Assembly: GCF_902497625.1 (NCBI RefSeq)
Contig: NZ_CABVGX010000038.1
Span: forward strand, 1 to 54,486
Direction of reading: 5' to 3'
DNA length: 54,486 bases
From: Pseudomonas fluorescens
Lineage (GTDB): Bacteria; Pseudomonadota; Gammaproteobacteria; Pseudomonadales; Pseudomonadaceae
Shown: piece after piece, positions 8,332-17,417 of the stretch
Numbering within the stretch: position 1 is the first letter of the stretch
Layout: every line of letters starts with the position of its first letter
Program-made: the position numbers and the translations under genes
The notes under the pieces: generated by a model
The model's input: the letters and a program-made list of their open reading frames with translations, nothing else
What the model was told of the DNA's origin: nothing
Database searches by the model: none

Positions 8332-9792
8332 ATGAATAATTTTAAGAAGAAAAGTGCAATAACCGCCTGCACTTCTTCAGTGATCCTGTTATCGGCAATG
8401 CTCGGCTCGCAAACTGTCTCTGCTCACGGCTATCTGGACGTGCCGCCTTCGCGGGCATTACTCTGCCAGAAAGGCGTGAACACTAATTGCGGTAACGCTC
8501 AATACGAACCGCAAAGTGTCGGCGAAACCTTCAAGGGCTTCCCCGCAGGCGTCGGTGGTCGTCCGTTGCAGGGGCCGATCGATGGCAAGATCGCCAGTGG
8601 TGGCAATCCGAGTTTCTCGGCCATGGACGCCCAGTCCGCTGTCCGTTGGCAGTTGACCGAGATCAAGGACCGCAACATTGACTTCCAGTGGCAGTACACC
8701 GCGGCTCATCCAGCCACCAAACACGAATATTTCATTACCCGCAGCGGCTGGAACCCCAACGAATCGCTGAAACGCTCATCCTTTGAAAGCACGCCGTTTT
8801 GCACCATTGATGGTAACCACCAGTTGCCGGTCTCTGGCACGAAACACACGTGCACCATCCCTGACGACAAATCCGGCCACCATGTGATCCTGGCTGTCTG
8901 GACAGTCGGTGACACCGACGCGGCGTTCTACAACCCTGCCGATGTCAATATTCTTGCGGAAGCTTCACTGCCCGGTGGCTGGTCCCCAGTGGGGGGCATC
9001 ACACCTTCGACGGCGCTACTGGTCGGTGACAAGGTCAAGGCACGGGCCTTCAGCGCCGCCGGTGAAAGCCCGCCGTACAGCGTCGAAATCTCCATCGACA
9101 ACGCCGAGCAGGGCCTGGCCAACAACTGGTCTTTCAAGCTGGCCGAAAAAATCAACGAAACGCAAACCCTTGTTCGCGCCGGTATGCGAGATGAAGACGG
9201 CAACATTGAACCGGTGAAAGGCAACAACAACCTGTATGCGCAAAAAGACAGCGGCATTACCCGCTACGAAGTGCAGCTGAACATGCAGGAAGATACCGCA
9301 GCCCGCATGCAGATCGCTTCTCAGCAAGCTGAATACGTTCTGGACAAGGGTCAGGTCAAAGTCGATTTCGGCTTGGTCACCAATCGCAAGATGAACGTGG
9401 AAGCGACCTTGTTCGATGAGAGCAACAAACTGGTCGGAACGACCTCTGCTCAAGTCGACGGACCTGCCAGGTTGATCATGGATGTTCGCAGCAACCCCGG
9501 AAAACATACCCTGACACTGGTTGGCACCACCCTCGACGGGCGCACTACTCGCCAGGACACCCAGCCAACCATCCTCACCGGTGAGGGTGCAGGTGCAGAC
9601 TATGAGTTCGTGTTCCCGGAAGGCGTCAGTGAGTACACCGCTGGTACCAAAGTATTGCAGCCGAAGACCAATGAAGTCTTCGAGTGCAAGCCGTTCCCCG
9701 AGTCCGGCTACTGCAAGCAGTACACACCCACCGCAAACGGTTTTGAACCCGGCGTCGGTGCGCATTGGCACATGGCGTGGAACAAACTCTAA
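8332..9792 (+). CDS. gbpA: Secreted AA10 lytic polysaccharide monooxygenase, GbpA-like
   Basis: This is a copper oxidase that cleaves crystalline chitin (or cellulose) by oxidation, acting outside the cell. Residues 1-31 form a Sec signal peptide ending VSA; cleavage exposes His32 (HGYLDVPPSR), the first histidine of the copper brace. His126 in YTAAHPATKH is the likely second, and the Phe in DTDAAFYN the axial residue. After the AA10 domain (about 32-210) come two domains resembling GbpA domains 2 and 3 (about 212-415), then a C-terminal chitin-binding module of CBM73/CBM5 type with Cys pairs and EPGVGAHWHMAW. The full 486 residues look intact. It lies directly upstream of a cytochrome b561 and a T2SS operon, and homologues are T2SS substrates, so export by that system is likely. 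Chitin is the favoured substrate but is not proven by sequence. Confidence 0.93.
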   Translation: MNNFKKKSAITACTSSVILLSAMLGSQTVSAHGYLDVPPSRALLCQKGVNTNCGNAQYEPQSVGETFKGFPAGVGGRPLQGPIDGKIASGGNPSFSAMDAQSAVRWQLTEIKDRNIDFQWQYTAAHPATKHEYFITRSGWNPNESLKRSSFESTPFCTIDGNHQLPVSGTKHTCTIPDDKSGHHVILAVWTVGDTDAAFYNPADVNILAEASLPGGWSPVGGITPSTALLVGDKVKARAFSAAGESPPYSVEISIDNAEQGLANNWSFKLAEKINETQTLVRAGMRDEDGNIEPVKGNNNLYAQKDSGITRYEVQLNMQEDTAARMQIASQQAEYVLDKGQVKVDFGLVTNRKMNVEATLFDESNKLVGTTSAQVDGPARLIMDVRSNPGKHTLTLVGTTLDGRTTRQDTQPTILTGEGAGADYEFVFPEGVSEYTAGTKVLQPKTNEVFECKPFPESGYCKQYTPTANGFEPGVGAHWHMAWNKL

Positions 9793-9808
9793 GTAAGTCG
9801 TAATACTC

Positions 9809-9833
9809 CGGGCGGTTCATCAAGGATCGCCCG
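9809..9833 (+). other. Hairpin between LPMO and cytochrome genes
   Basis: CGGGCG (9809-9814) and its complement CGCCCG (9828-9833) flank a 13-nt loop in the 74-bp gap. No clean T-run follows, so it is more likely an attenuator or mRNA-stabilising stem than a full terminator. It may allow much higher LPMO than secretion-gene expression from one promoter. Confidence 0.35.
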
Positions 9834-9866
9834 AAGTTCATTTTCTGTTGAATTGCAGAGTTGCGA

Positions 9867-10409
9867 ATGAAGACTTCGGGTTACTCCACCCTGCGCGTAT
9901 GGCTGCATTGGCTGTCGGCAGCTGTAATCATCTGGACCCTGGTGTCCGGCTTTTCCGTGGCCAGTTTTGAGCTGCTCGCGCGCATCAAGCAATCGGTTGC
10001 TTTCATCAATGTCTCGCTGACGACCGTGTTCATCCCGTTCTTCGTCTGGCGTCTGTTTATTTTTATCACTCATGTCCGTCAAACGGGTGTGAGTGCATTA
10101 GGGTTGATGGGGAAACTTGTGTTCCTGGCGCATGCATTGATCTACTTTATCGTCAGTATCGTGCTGGTGACTGGCGCGATGATGATGGATCGACCAATCA
10201 ATGTGTTTGGCTGGATCAGCATTCCTCAACCATTGAGCGACCCTGAGCTGATTGGCTCGTTCGTCACACTCCACATCGGCGCCTGTGTGGTCCTTTCGCT
10301 GCTTGTCGTGCTGCATGTCGGCGCGGTGATCGTTCACGAGGCCTGCGGGCATCGGCTGCTGCGCCGCATGTCCTGGTGCAGATATCGGCGTGGTGGACAG
10401 CTTGAGTGA
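9867..10409 (+). CDS. Cytochrome b561 (CybB-type membrane cytochrome)
   Basis: A 180-residue inner-membrane protein with four predicted helices (about 9-33, 43-67, 78-104, 128-157), matching the CybB-like di-haem b family that moves electrons between quinol and periplasmic acceptors. Haem-ligand candidates are His14 (WLHW) in helix 1 and His136 and His150 (LHIG, LHVG) in helix 4. The helix 2 histidine usual in this family appears replaced by Asn48 (FINVSL), so the second haem may be lost or differently ligated. The start is the ATG at 9867; an upstream TTG at 9861 has less support. Its 3' end overlaps gspC. Position between an LPMO and its likely export system suggests a role in supplying electrons to the LPMO, which is inference. 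Confidence 0.85.
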   Translation: MKTSGYSTLRVWLHWLSAAVIIWTLVSGFSVASFELLARIKQSVAFINVSLTTVFIPFFVWRLFIFITHVRQTGVSALGLMGKLVFLAHALIYFIVSIVLVTGAMMMDRPINVFGWISIPQPLSDPELIGSFVTLHIGACVVLSLLVVLHVGAVIVHEACGHRLLRRMSWCRYRRGGQLE

Positions 10410-10956
10410 GTTTCGGGCGAAACGTCTGCCGCAGGCGATTGCAGTGATGTTGCCTCGTGTGAGCAGCACAAGTCTGTTGATGGTGCCGATCGCCTATCTG
10501 GCGTTTTTGGCGTGGCAGGAATGGCGCTTTCGCGACGAATTTACTGGCCCGCCCCCGGTTATCTCTGCGATTGCGCCGTCGTTGGTGAGAGAGCCTTTGA
10601 ACACCGCAGCGATCGCTTCGGTGCTCGGCCTCACGACCGCAGTGTCGCCATTGCCCAGCGCGGAGCCGCTGACTTTGCACGCCAGTTTCATCCACAGCAA
10701 CGGCTTGTCCAAAGCGCTCTTGGCGGACGCGCAAGGCCCGCGCATGTACGAGGTCGGTGAGCGGTTGCCGGGCGGCAGTGTTCTGCGTCGCGTCGAGGTG
10801 ACCCAGGTTGTGCTGTGGAACAAGGGGCGCGAAGAAGTATTGGCACTGGTGCCATCCAGCGCGAGTTTCCTGCGTGCGTTCCAAGTGCCGAAGCAGTCAC
10901 TGGCGCCCGCTATTTCCACGCGTTTTCTACGTCCAGTTTCCGGGCAGTCAGAGTGA
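10390..10956 (+). CDS. gspC: Type II secretion protein GspC (short form)
   Basis: GspC links the inner-membrane platform to the GspD secretin. The 188-residue protein has a cytoplasmic N-terminus, one membrane segment at about residues 28-45 (TSLLMVPIAYLAFLAW), a Pro-rich linker and a homology-region domain (about 80-150, with LHASFIHSNGLSKALLAD and YEVGERLPGGSVLRRV). There is no C-terminal PDZ or coiled-coil domain. GTG at 10390 or 10393 would overlap the cytochrome gene by about 20 nt; ATG at 10447 would give a product still containing the membrane segment. The identity rests on these motifs and on its place before gspD. Confidence 0.82.
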   Translation: MVDSLSEFRAKRLPQAIAVMLPRVSSTSLLMVPIAYLAFLAWQEWRFRDEFTGPPPVISAIAPSLVREPLNTAAIASVLGLTTAVSPLPSAEPLTLHASFIHSNGLSKALLADAQGPRMYEVGERLPGGSVLRRVEVTQVVLWNKGREEVLALVPSSASFLRAFQVPKQSLAPAISTRFLRPVSGQSE

Positions 10957-10964
10957 TCATTCCC

Positions 10965-12893
10965 ATGAACAGCTTCACTGGCGCGCAGATGCTGCGCTCC
11001 CTTATTTTATTTGGTGTTTTTATTCTGGCGAGCGTTCCTGGCCAGCTTCGGGCCGAGGAAGAAAGGTGGCAGCTGGCGATGAACAACGCCGAACTGCGCG
11101 ATATCGTCGAAGAGTTCTCGACCATCCTTGGCACGACGGTGGTGCTCGATCCGAGGGTTAGCGGACGCATCACCGTCATGTCTCAAAAAGCGCTCGACCG
11201 CGAAGGCGTTCGACGGTTGTTCTATTCGGTGCTGGATGCCCACAACTTCACGGTCATCGATGAAGGCGACCGAATCCTGATTACGCCGGTCTCCGAAGCC
11301 AAGAGCCGCGCCGGCCAGGGCATGACGACCAAGGCCACGCCGTCGCAATTCATCACTCAGGTCATCGAACTCGACACCAGCAGCGCATCGGACATCGCCG
11401 GTCTGGTGCGGCCGCTGGTCTCGGTCAACGGCTACGTCGGCCCGTCCGTTTCGGCGAACGCGCTGGTGGTCACCGATACAGCGGCCAATGTGGGTCGTAT
11501 CGCGAAGGTCGTTCGTCAACTCGATTCCGGCCAGAACAACCTGCATGCCGTGGTGCAGTTACGTCACGCCCAAGCCTTGGACGTAGCCACCATCATCGAA
11601 TCTTCGTTGGGCAAGCGCAACGCCGATACGGCGATTCAGGTGCTTGCCGACAGCCGCACCAATCGGCTCATTTTGATTGGGCCACCCGCCGTTCGGCAGC
11701 GCCTGCTCGAGCTTGCTCGTGGTCTGGATAGCCCGGCGACCGCGAACCTCGATAATGCCCGCGTCATTCGTTTGCGCCACAGCGATGCCAAGCAGTTGGC
11801 CGAGGTGCTCGAAGCGATGGGGCAGGGCAGAAAGCAGGCATCTGCCAATGTGGGTGCCAAGGATAATTCTCCCGGTGCGACGTTCATGATCAAGGCTGAC
11901 GAAAGTCAGAATGCCCTGGTGCTGCTTGCCGAGCCTGCACAGATTCGCACCATTGAAACCATCGTGCGCCAGTTGGACCAGCCGCGAGCCCAGGTGTTGA
12001 TTCATGCTGCCATCGTCGAGATTTCCGGCGACATCGCTGAGGCCGTGGGCGTCCAGTGGGGCTTGAAAACAGGCAGTGCAACAGGCTTCATCAACTTCCC
12101 CGGCACTGATATTCCGATCATTGGCGGCCTGACCTTCGACGAGAAGAAATCCGCCCCGGAAGGCGCGATCCTGCAGTTGGGCAGCGACCGCTTCGGTGCA
12201 TTGATTTCGGCGCTGGCCAGCAACACGCGCAGCAATCTGCTGTCCACACCGAGCTTGCTGACGCTGGACAATCAGGAAGCAGAAATCATCGTAGGCCAGA
12301 ACGTCCCGTTCAAGACCGGCTCCTACACCACCAGTAGCAACGGCGCGGAGAATCCGTTTACTACCGTCGAGCGCAAGGACGTTGGCATCAGCCTGAAGAT
12401 CAAGCCTTACATCAACGAAGGTTCAACGCTACGCCTGGAAGTGGAGCAGGAAGTGTCGGACATCGCGCCCTCGGTTTCGGGTATTGATTCTTCCGACCTT
12501 ATTACCAATAAACGCGCACTCAAAAGCACCATCCTCGCCGACGATGGCGAGATCATCGTGATCGGTGGTTTGATCCGTGACAGTGTGCGCACTCAACAGA
12601 GCGGCGTGCCGCTGCTGCGCGACATTCCCTACCTGGGCGCGCTGTTTCGCTGGACCCGTGACACCCAGACCAAAAGCAATTTGATGGTGTTTCTGCGGCC
12701 GACCATCGTGCGCAGCAAAGACGATCTGGCCGATATCAGCCAGCAGCGATACAACGCCCTCCGTGAGTTGAGCCAGCCCGGCGCGCAGGGCAATAACTCG
12801 CTCCTGCTGCCTGCTGAGTCGCGGCACTTGTTCGAGCCGATAAGCGATTCGCCGGTGTTCGATTTGCGCAAGCAGGCGCCTGAGGCCCCATGA
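10965..12893 (+). CDS. gspD: Type II secretion outer-membrane secretin GspD
   Basis: GspD forms the 15-mer outer-membrane pore of the T2SS. The 642-residue product has a hydrophobic export signal (MNSFTGAQMLRSLILFGVFI, cleaved near QLRA), an N0 domain (about 28-105) with VVLDPRVSGRITV, repeated N1-N3 domains (about 125-370) and the C-terminal secretin domain with the hallmarks NLLSTPSLLTLDNQEAEI and VIGGLIRDS. The ATG at 10965 is chosen because it begins the signal peptide 8 nt after the gspC stop; the frame stays open further upstream without a reasonable start. No pilotin gene is present nearby. Its stop overlaps the gspE start (ATGA). Confidence 0.95.
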   Translation: MNSFTGAQMLRSLILFGVFILASVPGQLRAEEERWQLAMNNAELRDIVEEFSTILGTTVVLDPRVSGRITVMSQKALDREGVRRLFYSVLDAHNFTVIDEGDRILITPVSEAKSRAGQGMTTKATPSQFITQVIELDTSSASDIAGLVRPLVSVNGYVGPSVSANALVVTDTAANVGRIAKVVRQLDSGQNNLHAVVQLRHAQALDVATIIESSLGKRNADTAIQVLADSRTNRLILIGPPAVRQRLLELARGLDSPATANLDNARVIRLRHSDAKQLAEVLEAMGQGRKQASANVGAKDNSPGATFMIKADESQNALVLLAEPAQIRTIETIVRQLDQPRAQVLIHAAIVEISGDIAEAVGVQWGLKTGSATGFINFPGTDIPIIGGLTFDEKKSAPEGAILQLGSDRFGALISALASNTRSNLLSTPSLLTLDNQEAEIIVGQNVPFKTGSYTTSSNGAENPFTTVERKDVGISLKIKPYINEGSTLRLEVEQEVSDIAPSVSGIDSSDLITNKRALKSTILADDGEIIVIGGLIRDSVRTQQSGVPLLRDIPYLGALFRWTRDTQTKSNLMVFLRPTIVRSKDDLADISQQRYNALRELSQPGAQGNNSLLLPAESRHLFEPISDSPVFDLRKQAPEAP

Positions 12894-14371
12894 GCGAGTC
12901 GAGTGCCATTTTTGCGCCATTGCCGTTCGGCTTCGCCCGACGGTTTGGCGTATTGCTCGAAAACGCAGAGCCTGGGCCGATCCTTGCTCTACGCGCCGAT
13001 ACCCCGCTGACCGCCGTCACTGAGGCGCGCAGGGCATGCGGCCGCAATCTGCCGCTGAGGGTGCTCGCGGCGGACGAATTTGCCGGCCGTCTGGCCAGTA
13101 TTTATCGAGAGGGTCAGAGTGCAGCGGAGCAGGTTGCTCAAGGGCTGGATGACGAACTGGATTTGCTCAGTCTGGTTGATCAAGTGCCACAGACCGCCGA
13201 CCTGCTGGAGCAGCAAGGTGATGCGCCGATCATCCGCCTGATCAACGCCTTGCTCAGCGAAGCGGTGCGCGAACAGGCGTCGGACGTGCACCTGGAAACT
13301 TTCGAGCAGTACCTCTCGGTGCGCATGCGGGTTGATGGGCAACTGCGCGAAATGCTGCGGCCGCGGCGTGAGCTCGCGACCTTGCTGGTGTCGCGCATCA
13401 AAGTCATGGCGCGCCTGGATATTGCGGAAAAACGTGTGCCTCAGGATGGTCGAATGGCGCTGCGGCTGGCCGGGCATGAGGTCGATGTGCGGGTCTCCAC
13501 ATTGCCGTCTGCGCACGGCGAGCGGGTCGTGCTGCGGCTCCTCGACAAGCAGGCGGGACGTCTCGAGTTGGCACGGCTTGGCATGCCCGAAGACACCCTT
13601 ACCGTGTTGCGCCAGCTGCTCGGCAAACCTCACGGCATCCTCCTGGTGACCGGTCCGACAGGTTCCGGCAAGACCACCAGTCTGTATGCCGCGTTGAGCA
13701 GTCTGAATGATCAGACGCGCAACATCCTGACGGTCGAGGACCCTGTCGAATATCACCTGCCGGGTGTCGGTCAGATGCCGGTCAATCCGAAAGTGGACAT
13801 GACCTTTGCCCGAGGTTTGAGGGCGATTCTGCGGCAGGATCCGGACGTGGTGATGGTCGGTGAAATTCGTGATCGTGAAACCGCCGAGATTGCCGTTCAG
13901 GCGTCGTTGACCGGGCATCTGGTGTTATCGACCTTGCATACCAACAGCGCGATTGGGGCGGTAACCCGGTTAGTCGACATGGGCGTCGATGCTTACCTGC
14001 TGGCGTCATCGCTGGTCGGCATTCTGGCGCAGCGACTACTGCGCCGGTTGTGCCCTCTCTGCAAGGTCTCGTACCCCGCCGACGCGTCGCAGTGTCAACG
14101 CCTGGGGTTGACCGCTTCGTCGCCGCCACGTCTGTTCAGAGCGGTGGGTTGTGAGCAATGTCAGCACGGTTATCGCGGACGTATTGGCATCTATGAGCTG
14201 ATCAGCGTCACGCCAGGGGTTTCGGCATTGATCCATCAGGGCGCGAGTGAGCAAGCCTTGCTCGAAGAAACGCGCAAGTTTTCCCGCAGCCTGTTTCAGG
14301 ACGGTCGTATGCGCGTGCTCGATGGCGTAACCAGCCTCGACGAACTGCTGCGCGTGAGTCAGGAGGACTAG
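12890..14371 (+). CDS. gspE: Type II secretion ATPase GspE
   Basis: GspE is the cytoplasmic hexameric ATPase that drives pseudopilus assembly. The 493-residue protein has an N-terminal domain for GspL binding, a Walker A motif (GPTGSGKTTSLYA, near residue 255), an Asp box, a Walker B region (RQDPDVVMVGEIRD), a His box (STLHTNSA) and the tetracysteine zinc motif (CPLC and CEQC) near residues 390-425. All catalytic motifs look intact. It overlaps gspD by 4 nt and ends 3 nt before gspF. Confidence 0.96.
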   Translation: MSESSAIFAPLPFGFARRFGVLLENAEPGPILALRADTPLTAVTEARRACGRNLPLRVLAADEFAGRLASIYREGQSAAEQVAQGLDDELDLLSLVDQVPQTADLLEQQGDAPIIRLINALLSEAVREQASDVHLETFEQYLSVRMRVDGQLREMLRPRRELATLLVSRIKVMARLDIAEKRVPQDGRMALRLAGHEVDVRVSTLPSAHGERVVLRLLDKQAGRLELARLGMPEDTLTVLRQLLGKPHGILLVTGPTGSGKTTSLYAALSSLNDQTRNILTVEDPVEYHLPGVGQMPVNPKVDMTFARGLRAILRQDPDVVMVGEIRDRETAEIAVQASLTGHLVLSTLHTNSAIGAVTRLVDMGVDAYLLASSLVGILAQRLLRRLCPLCKVSYPADASQCQRLGLTASSPPRLFRAVGCEQCQHGYRGRIGIYELISVTPGVSALIHQGASEQALLEETRKFSRSLFQDGRMRVLDGVTSLDELLRVSQED

Positions 14372-14374
14372 GCA

Positions 14375-15583
14375 ATGCCGACCTTCGATTATCGCGCTGA
14401 CGACGCTCACGGCCGACGTTGCAAAGGGCAGCTGGAAGCCGACAGCTCTCGTCATGCCCGTCAACTGATGCGTGAGCGGGGCCTGTGGCTGCGCGAGCTG
14501 AATGAGGCTGCACCGGCTGCCGGTCCGGGATCACAGCGTCGAGGTGGTCGTTTGAGTGCGGCGGATCTGGCGCTGCTGACGTTGCAGCTGTCCACCCTTG
14601 TTCAGGCCGGTTTGCCCCTTGAAGAAGCGTTGGAGGCGGTGGCAAAGCAGAGCGCCAGGCGCAAAGTTGCCGGTTTATTGTCGGCGGTCAGGAGTCGGGT
14701 GATGGAGGGGCATGCTCTCTCGATGGCACTGGGGCAGTTTCCCAAAGCGTTCCCCGAATTGTTTTGCGCCACTGTCGCAGCGGGGGAGCGTTCCGGGCAT
14801 TTGGGCCAGGTACTGGAGCAATTGGCGGCCTATACCCAGGCACGCCAGGCGTCGCGACAGAAAATCCAGATGGCGTTGGTGTACCCGCTGATTCTGATGC
14901 TGGCCAGTGTTGCGATAGTCGGCTTTCTGCTCGGCTATGTGGTGCCGGACGTGGTGAAGATTTTCGTCGACAGCGGTCAGCCGCTACCGTGGCTGACACA
15001 GGCGCTGATCGGTTCCAGTAACGCCTTGCGTAACAATGGGCTGCTGATGATGGGCATGCTGCTGACGCTGATCGGTCTCTGGCGCTGGACTCTGCGCCAG
15101 TCAATGTGGCGGCAGCGCTGGCATCGTCTGGCATTGCAGATCCCGATCGCAGGCGACGTGCTGCGAGCGATGGAAGCGGCGCGGTTTGCCAGCACGCTGG
15201 CGATCCTCGGCAAAAGTGCGGTGCCTCTTGTGGATGCTCTGGAGATCGCCGCCGCAGTGATCGGCAATCTGACGATCCGCGCCCGCATGGTCGACGTCGC
15301 GCGCTCCGTTCGCGAAGGCGGAACCTTGACCAGAGGTCTGGAGCTCAGCGGTGACATCCCGCCGATGATGCTGCACATGATTGCCAGCGGCGAACGCGCC
15401 GGTGAGCTCGACCAGATGCTGGTGCGCGCCGCCGAACAACAGGAAAGCAGTCTGGCGGCGCGCATCGCGCTGGTCGTCAGTCTATTCGAACCGGCCATGC
15501 TGGTGCTGATGGGCGGCGTGGTGCTGCTGATCGTCATGGCCATTCTGCTACCGATTCTCAGCCTCAATCAGTTGGTGAATTGA
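14375..15583 (+). CDS. gspF: Type II secretion inner-membrane platform protein GspF
   Basis: GspF is the polytopic core of the inner-membrane assembly platform. The 402 residues contain two repeated T2SSF domains of about 120 residues, each followed by hydrophobic segments (near 165-190, 215-235 and 370-395). Typical signatures are LSTLVQAGLPLEEAL and FASTLAILGKSAVPLVDAL, one in each repeat. An AGG-containing site (AGGAGGAC) lies just before the ATG, inside the end of gspE. Confidence 0.95.
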   Translation: MPTFDYRADDAHGRRCKGQLEADSSRHARQLMRERGLWLRELNEAAPAAGPGSQRRGGRLSAADLALLTLQLSTLVQAGLPLEEALEAVAKQSARRKVAGLLSAVRSRVMEGHALSMALGQFPKAFPELFCATVAAGERSGHLGQVLEQLAAYTQARQASRQKIQMALVYPLILMLASVAIVGFLLGYVVPDVVKIFVDSGQPLPWLTQALIGSSNALRNNGLLMMGMLLTLIGLWRWTLRQSMWRQRWHRLALQIPIAGDVLRAMEAARFASTLAILGKSAVPLVDALEIAAAVIGNLTIRARMVDVARSVREGGTLTRGLELSGDIPPMMLHMIASGERAGELDQMLVRAAEQQESSLAARIALVVSLFEPAMLVLMGGVVLLIVMAILLPILSLNQLVN

Positions 15584-15586
15584 ACA

Positions 15587-16042
15587 ATGAAATCTCTGCG
15601 CAACACGCCGGGCGCACAGCGCGGTTTTACCCTGATCGAAATCATGGTGGTGGTGGTCATCATCGGTGTACTGGGCGCCATCGTGGTTCCGCAATTCATG
15701 AGCCGACCCGATCAGGCCAAAGTCACTGCGGCCGGGATCGACATCCAGGCAATTGCCACGGCGCTGGAAATGTATCGCCTCGATAACTTCAACTACCCCT
15801 CGACGCAGCAAGGGCTGGAAGCCTTGAGTAAACGGCCTTCCGGAATGCCCGCAGCGCGCAACTGGAACCCACAGGGTTACCTGAAGAGCCTGCCGGTCGA
15901 CCCTTGGGGCACGCCTTATCAGTTCCTCAACCCGGGTGTGCGATCAACTGATGGCACCTACGATCTGTACTCTTTGGGCGCCGACGGCGTGGCCGGTGGC
16001 GAGGGACATGCGGCCGATATCGGCAACTGGGCAAATGACTGA
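15587..16042 (+). CDS. gspG: Major pseudopilin GspG
   Basis: GspG is the major subunit of the T2SS pseudopilus. The 151-residue precursor has a class III leader cut at G|FTLIEIMVVVVIIG, with Glu at +5 and a hydrophobic helix. The C-terminal globular part contains the calcium-site region (WNPQGYLKSLPVDPWG and LYSLGADGVAGGEG). Cleavage and N-methylation need a prepilin peptidase, not encoded in this operon. The stop overlaps the gspH start as TGATG. Confidence 0.96.
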   Translation: MKSLRNTPGAQRGFTLIEIMVVVVIIGVLGAIVVPQFMSRPDQAKVTAAGIDIQAIATALEMYRLDNFNYPSTQQGLEALSKRPSGMPAARNWNPQGYLKSLPVDPWGTPYQFLNPGVRSTDGTYDLYSLGADGVAGGEGHAADIGNWAND

Positions 16043-16509
16043 TGGGGCATCGCTGTCGGGGGTTTACTTTGCTGGAATTGATGATCGTGATGGTGGTGAT
16101 AGGCATGTTAGTGGGCATGGTGGGCTTGGCCACCGGCCAGAATCCGGGGCGGCAAGCGCGAGAGCAAGCGCAAGTTCTTGCCGGCATTATTGGACAATTG
16201 CGCGAGCAGGCAGTACTTGATGGCCAGCAGTACGGCTTGCGTCTGAGCGTCGACGGCTATCGCGCGCTGAAGCTCGAAGTTCAAACCTGGAAACCGATGT
16301 CGCCGTTTTATCGATGGCCGGAAAACCTGCGGCTGCACCTCGAGCTCGATGGTCAATTCGTGAACCTGGGTGCGGACGAAGGAGCGCCGCACTTATTGAT
16401 GCTCAGCAGCGATGAAACCAGCGCTTTTTCACTGACCTTTTCCAGTGAGAACACGACCTGGCTGACCCTCTCCAGTGACGGCATTGGTGAGACCGTGATC
16501 GATGGCTAG
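16042..16509 (+). CDS. gspH: Minor pseudopilin GspH
   Basis: A 155-residue precursor with a very short leader (MGHRCRG) cut before FTLLELMIVMVVIGML, with Glu at +5. The C-terminal beta-rich part fits the GspH/FimT family. GspH joins the pseudopilus shaft to the I-J-K tip. It overlaps gspI by 8 nt, which suggests translational coupling. Confidence 0.9.
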   Translation: MGHRCRGFTLLELMIVMVVIGMLVGMVGLATGQNPGRQAREQAQVLAGIIGQLREQAVLDGQQYGLRLSVDGYRALKLEVQTWKPMSPFYRWPENLRLHLELDGQFVNLGADEGAPHLLMLSSDETSAFSLTFSSENTTWLTLSSDGIGETVIDG

Positions 16510-16885
16510 CCCGCTGGGGCGCAGGCGCGTGCGCGGGTTCACGCTGCTGGAGATCATGGTCGCGCTGGCGATTTTTTCGACTCTGGCGGCGGCCGTGCTG
16601 TCTGCCAGTCAATACGTTGTGAGACACACCGCTGAAATCCAGGACCGTCTGTTCGCCGCATGGCTGGCGGACAACCAGCTCAATGAGCTGCAGCTGCAAT
16701 CCGGATGGGTCGTTGGGCAATCCCGACAGGTGATACCGATGGACCGACGAAACTGGTCGCTGCAACAACGCATCAGCGCGACCGGCGACCCGCGACTGCT
16801 TCGGGTCGACATCGAAGTCGGCCTTGCCGGACGCGAGCAGCCAGTGCATCGCGCCAGCGGCTGGGTTGCCAATCGTGATAATTAA
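16502..16885 (+). CDS. gspI: Minor pseudopilin GspI
   Basis: A 127-residue precursor with leader cut before FTLLEIMVALAIFSTLAAA, Glu at +5, followed by a small globular domain with the LADNQLNELQL stretch typical of GspI. GspI nucleates the pseudopilus tip with J and K. It overlaps gspH upstream and gspJ downstream. Confidence 0.9.
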   Translation: MASPLGRRRVRGFTLLEIMVALAIFSTLAAAVLSASQYVVRHTAEIQDRLFAAWLADNQLNELQLQSGWVVGQSRQVIPMDRRNWSLQQRISATGDPRLLRVDIEVGLAGREQPVHRASGWVANRDN

Positions 16886-17417
16886 GCAGAATGGTTTCAC
16901 CTTGCTGGAGCTCGTCATCGCCATGGCGATTTTCGCTGTGCTCGGGCTTGCCAGTTGGGGGTTGTTCGATGGTGTGGTGCGCGTGCAGCAGGGCATTGGC
17001 GCGCATGAGCGCGAATTCAAACGCGTGCAACGCGCCGTCGCCGTCATTGAGAGGGATATGCTTCACGTCACCCGGCAGGGCTCTGAACTGACCCAGGGTT
17101 TGCTGCAAATGCAGCGCAGCAACTGGCGCAACCCGCTGGACCAAATGCGTAGTGAACGGCAAACGCTGGCCTACCGACTCGAAAACGGCGCGCTATGGCG
17201 GGAAAGCCGCGGCGAGCTCGGCTCACCTCAGCGGCAAAAGCTGCTCGACGATGTTCGCGGCCTGAGCTGGCGGCTATTTGATGCTCGATCCGGCTGGCGC
17301 ACCGACTGGCCGGCCGGTGACGCCGAAGGAACGGCAATGGCGGTGGAGCTGCAATTATCGGTTGGGCGTTTCGAGTCGTTGCGCCGTGTGCTGCTGTTAC
17401 CAGGCGCTCTGCGATGA
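16875..17417 (+). CDS. gspJ: Minor pseudopilin GspJ
   Basis: A precursor of about 180 residues with prepilin site at G|FTLLELVIAMAIFAVLGL, Glu at +5, and a globular domain (about 40-180) with the FKRVQRAVAVIERDM helix usual in GspJ. A GTG at 16875 gives a leader of normal length (MIIKQNG) and an 11-nt overlap with gspI. The frame is open further upstream, but those starts would give an over-long leader, so I prefer the GTG. Confidence 0.88.
   Translation: MIIKQNGFTLLELVIAMAIFAVLGLASWGLFDGVVRVQQGIGAHEREFKRVQRAVAVIERDMLHVTRQGSELTQGLLQMQRSNWRNPLDQMRSERQTLAYRLENGALWRESRGELGSPQRQKLLDDVRGLSWRLFDARSGWRTDWPAGDAEGTAMAVELQLSVGRFESLRRVLLLPGALR

Noticed and set aside
10815..10964. Extension of gspD upstream into gspC
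   Set aside because: It would put 50 residues before a clear signal peptide and overlap gspC; the ATG at 10965 fits both.
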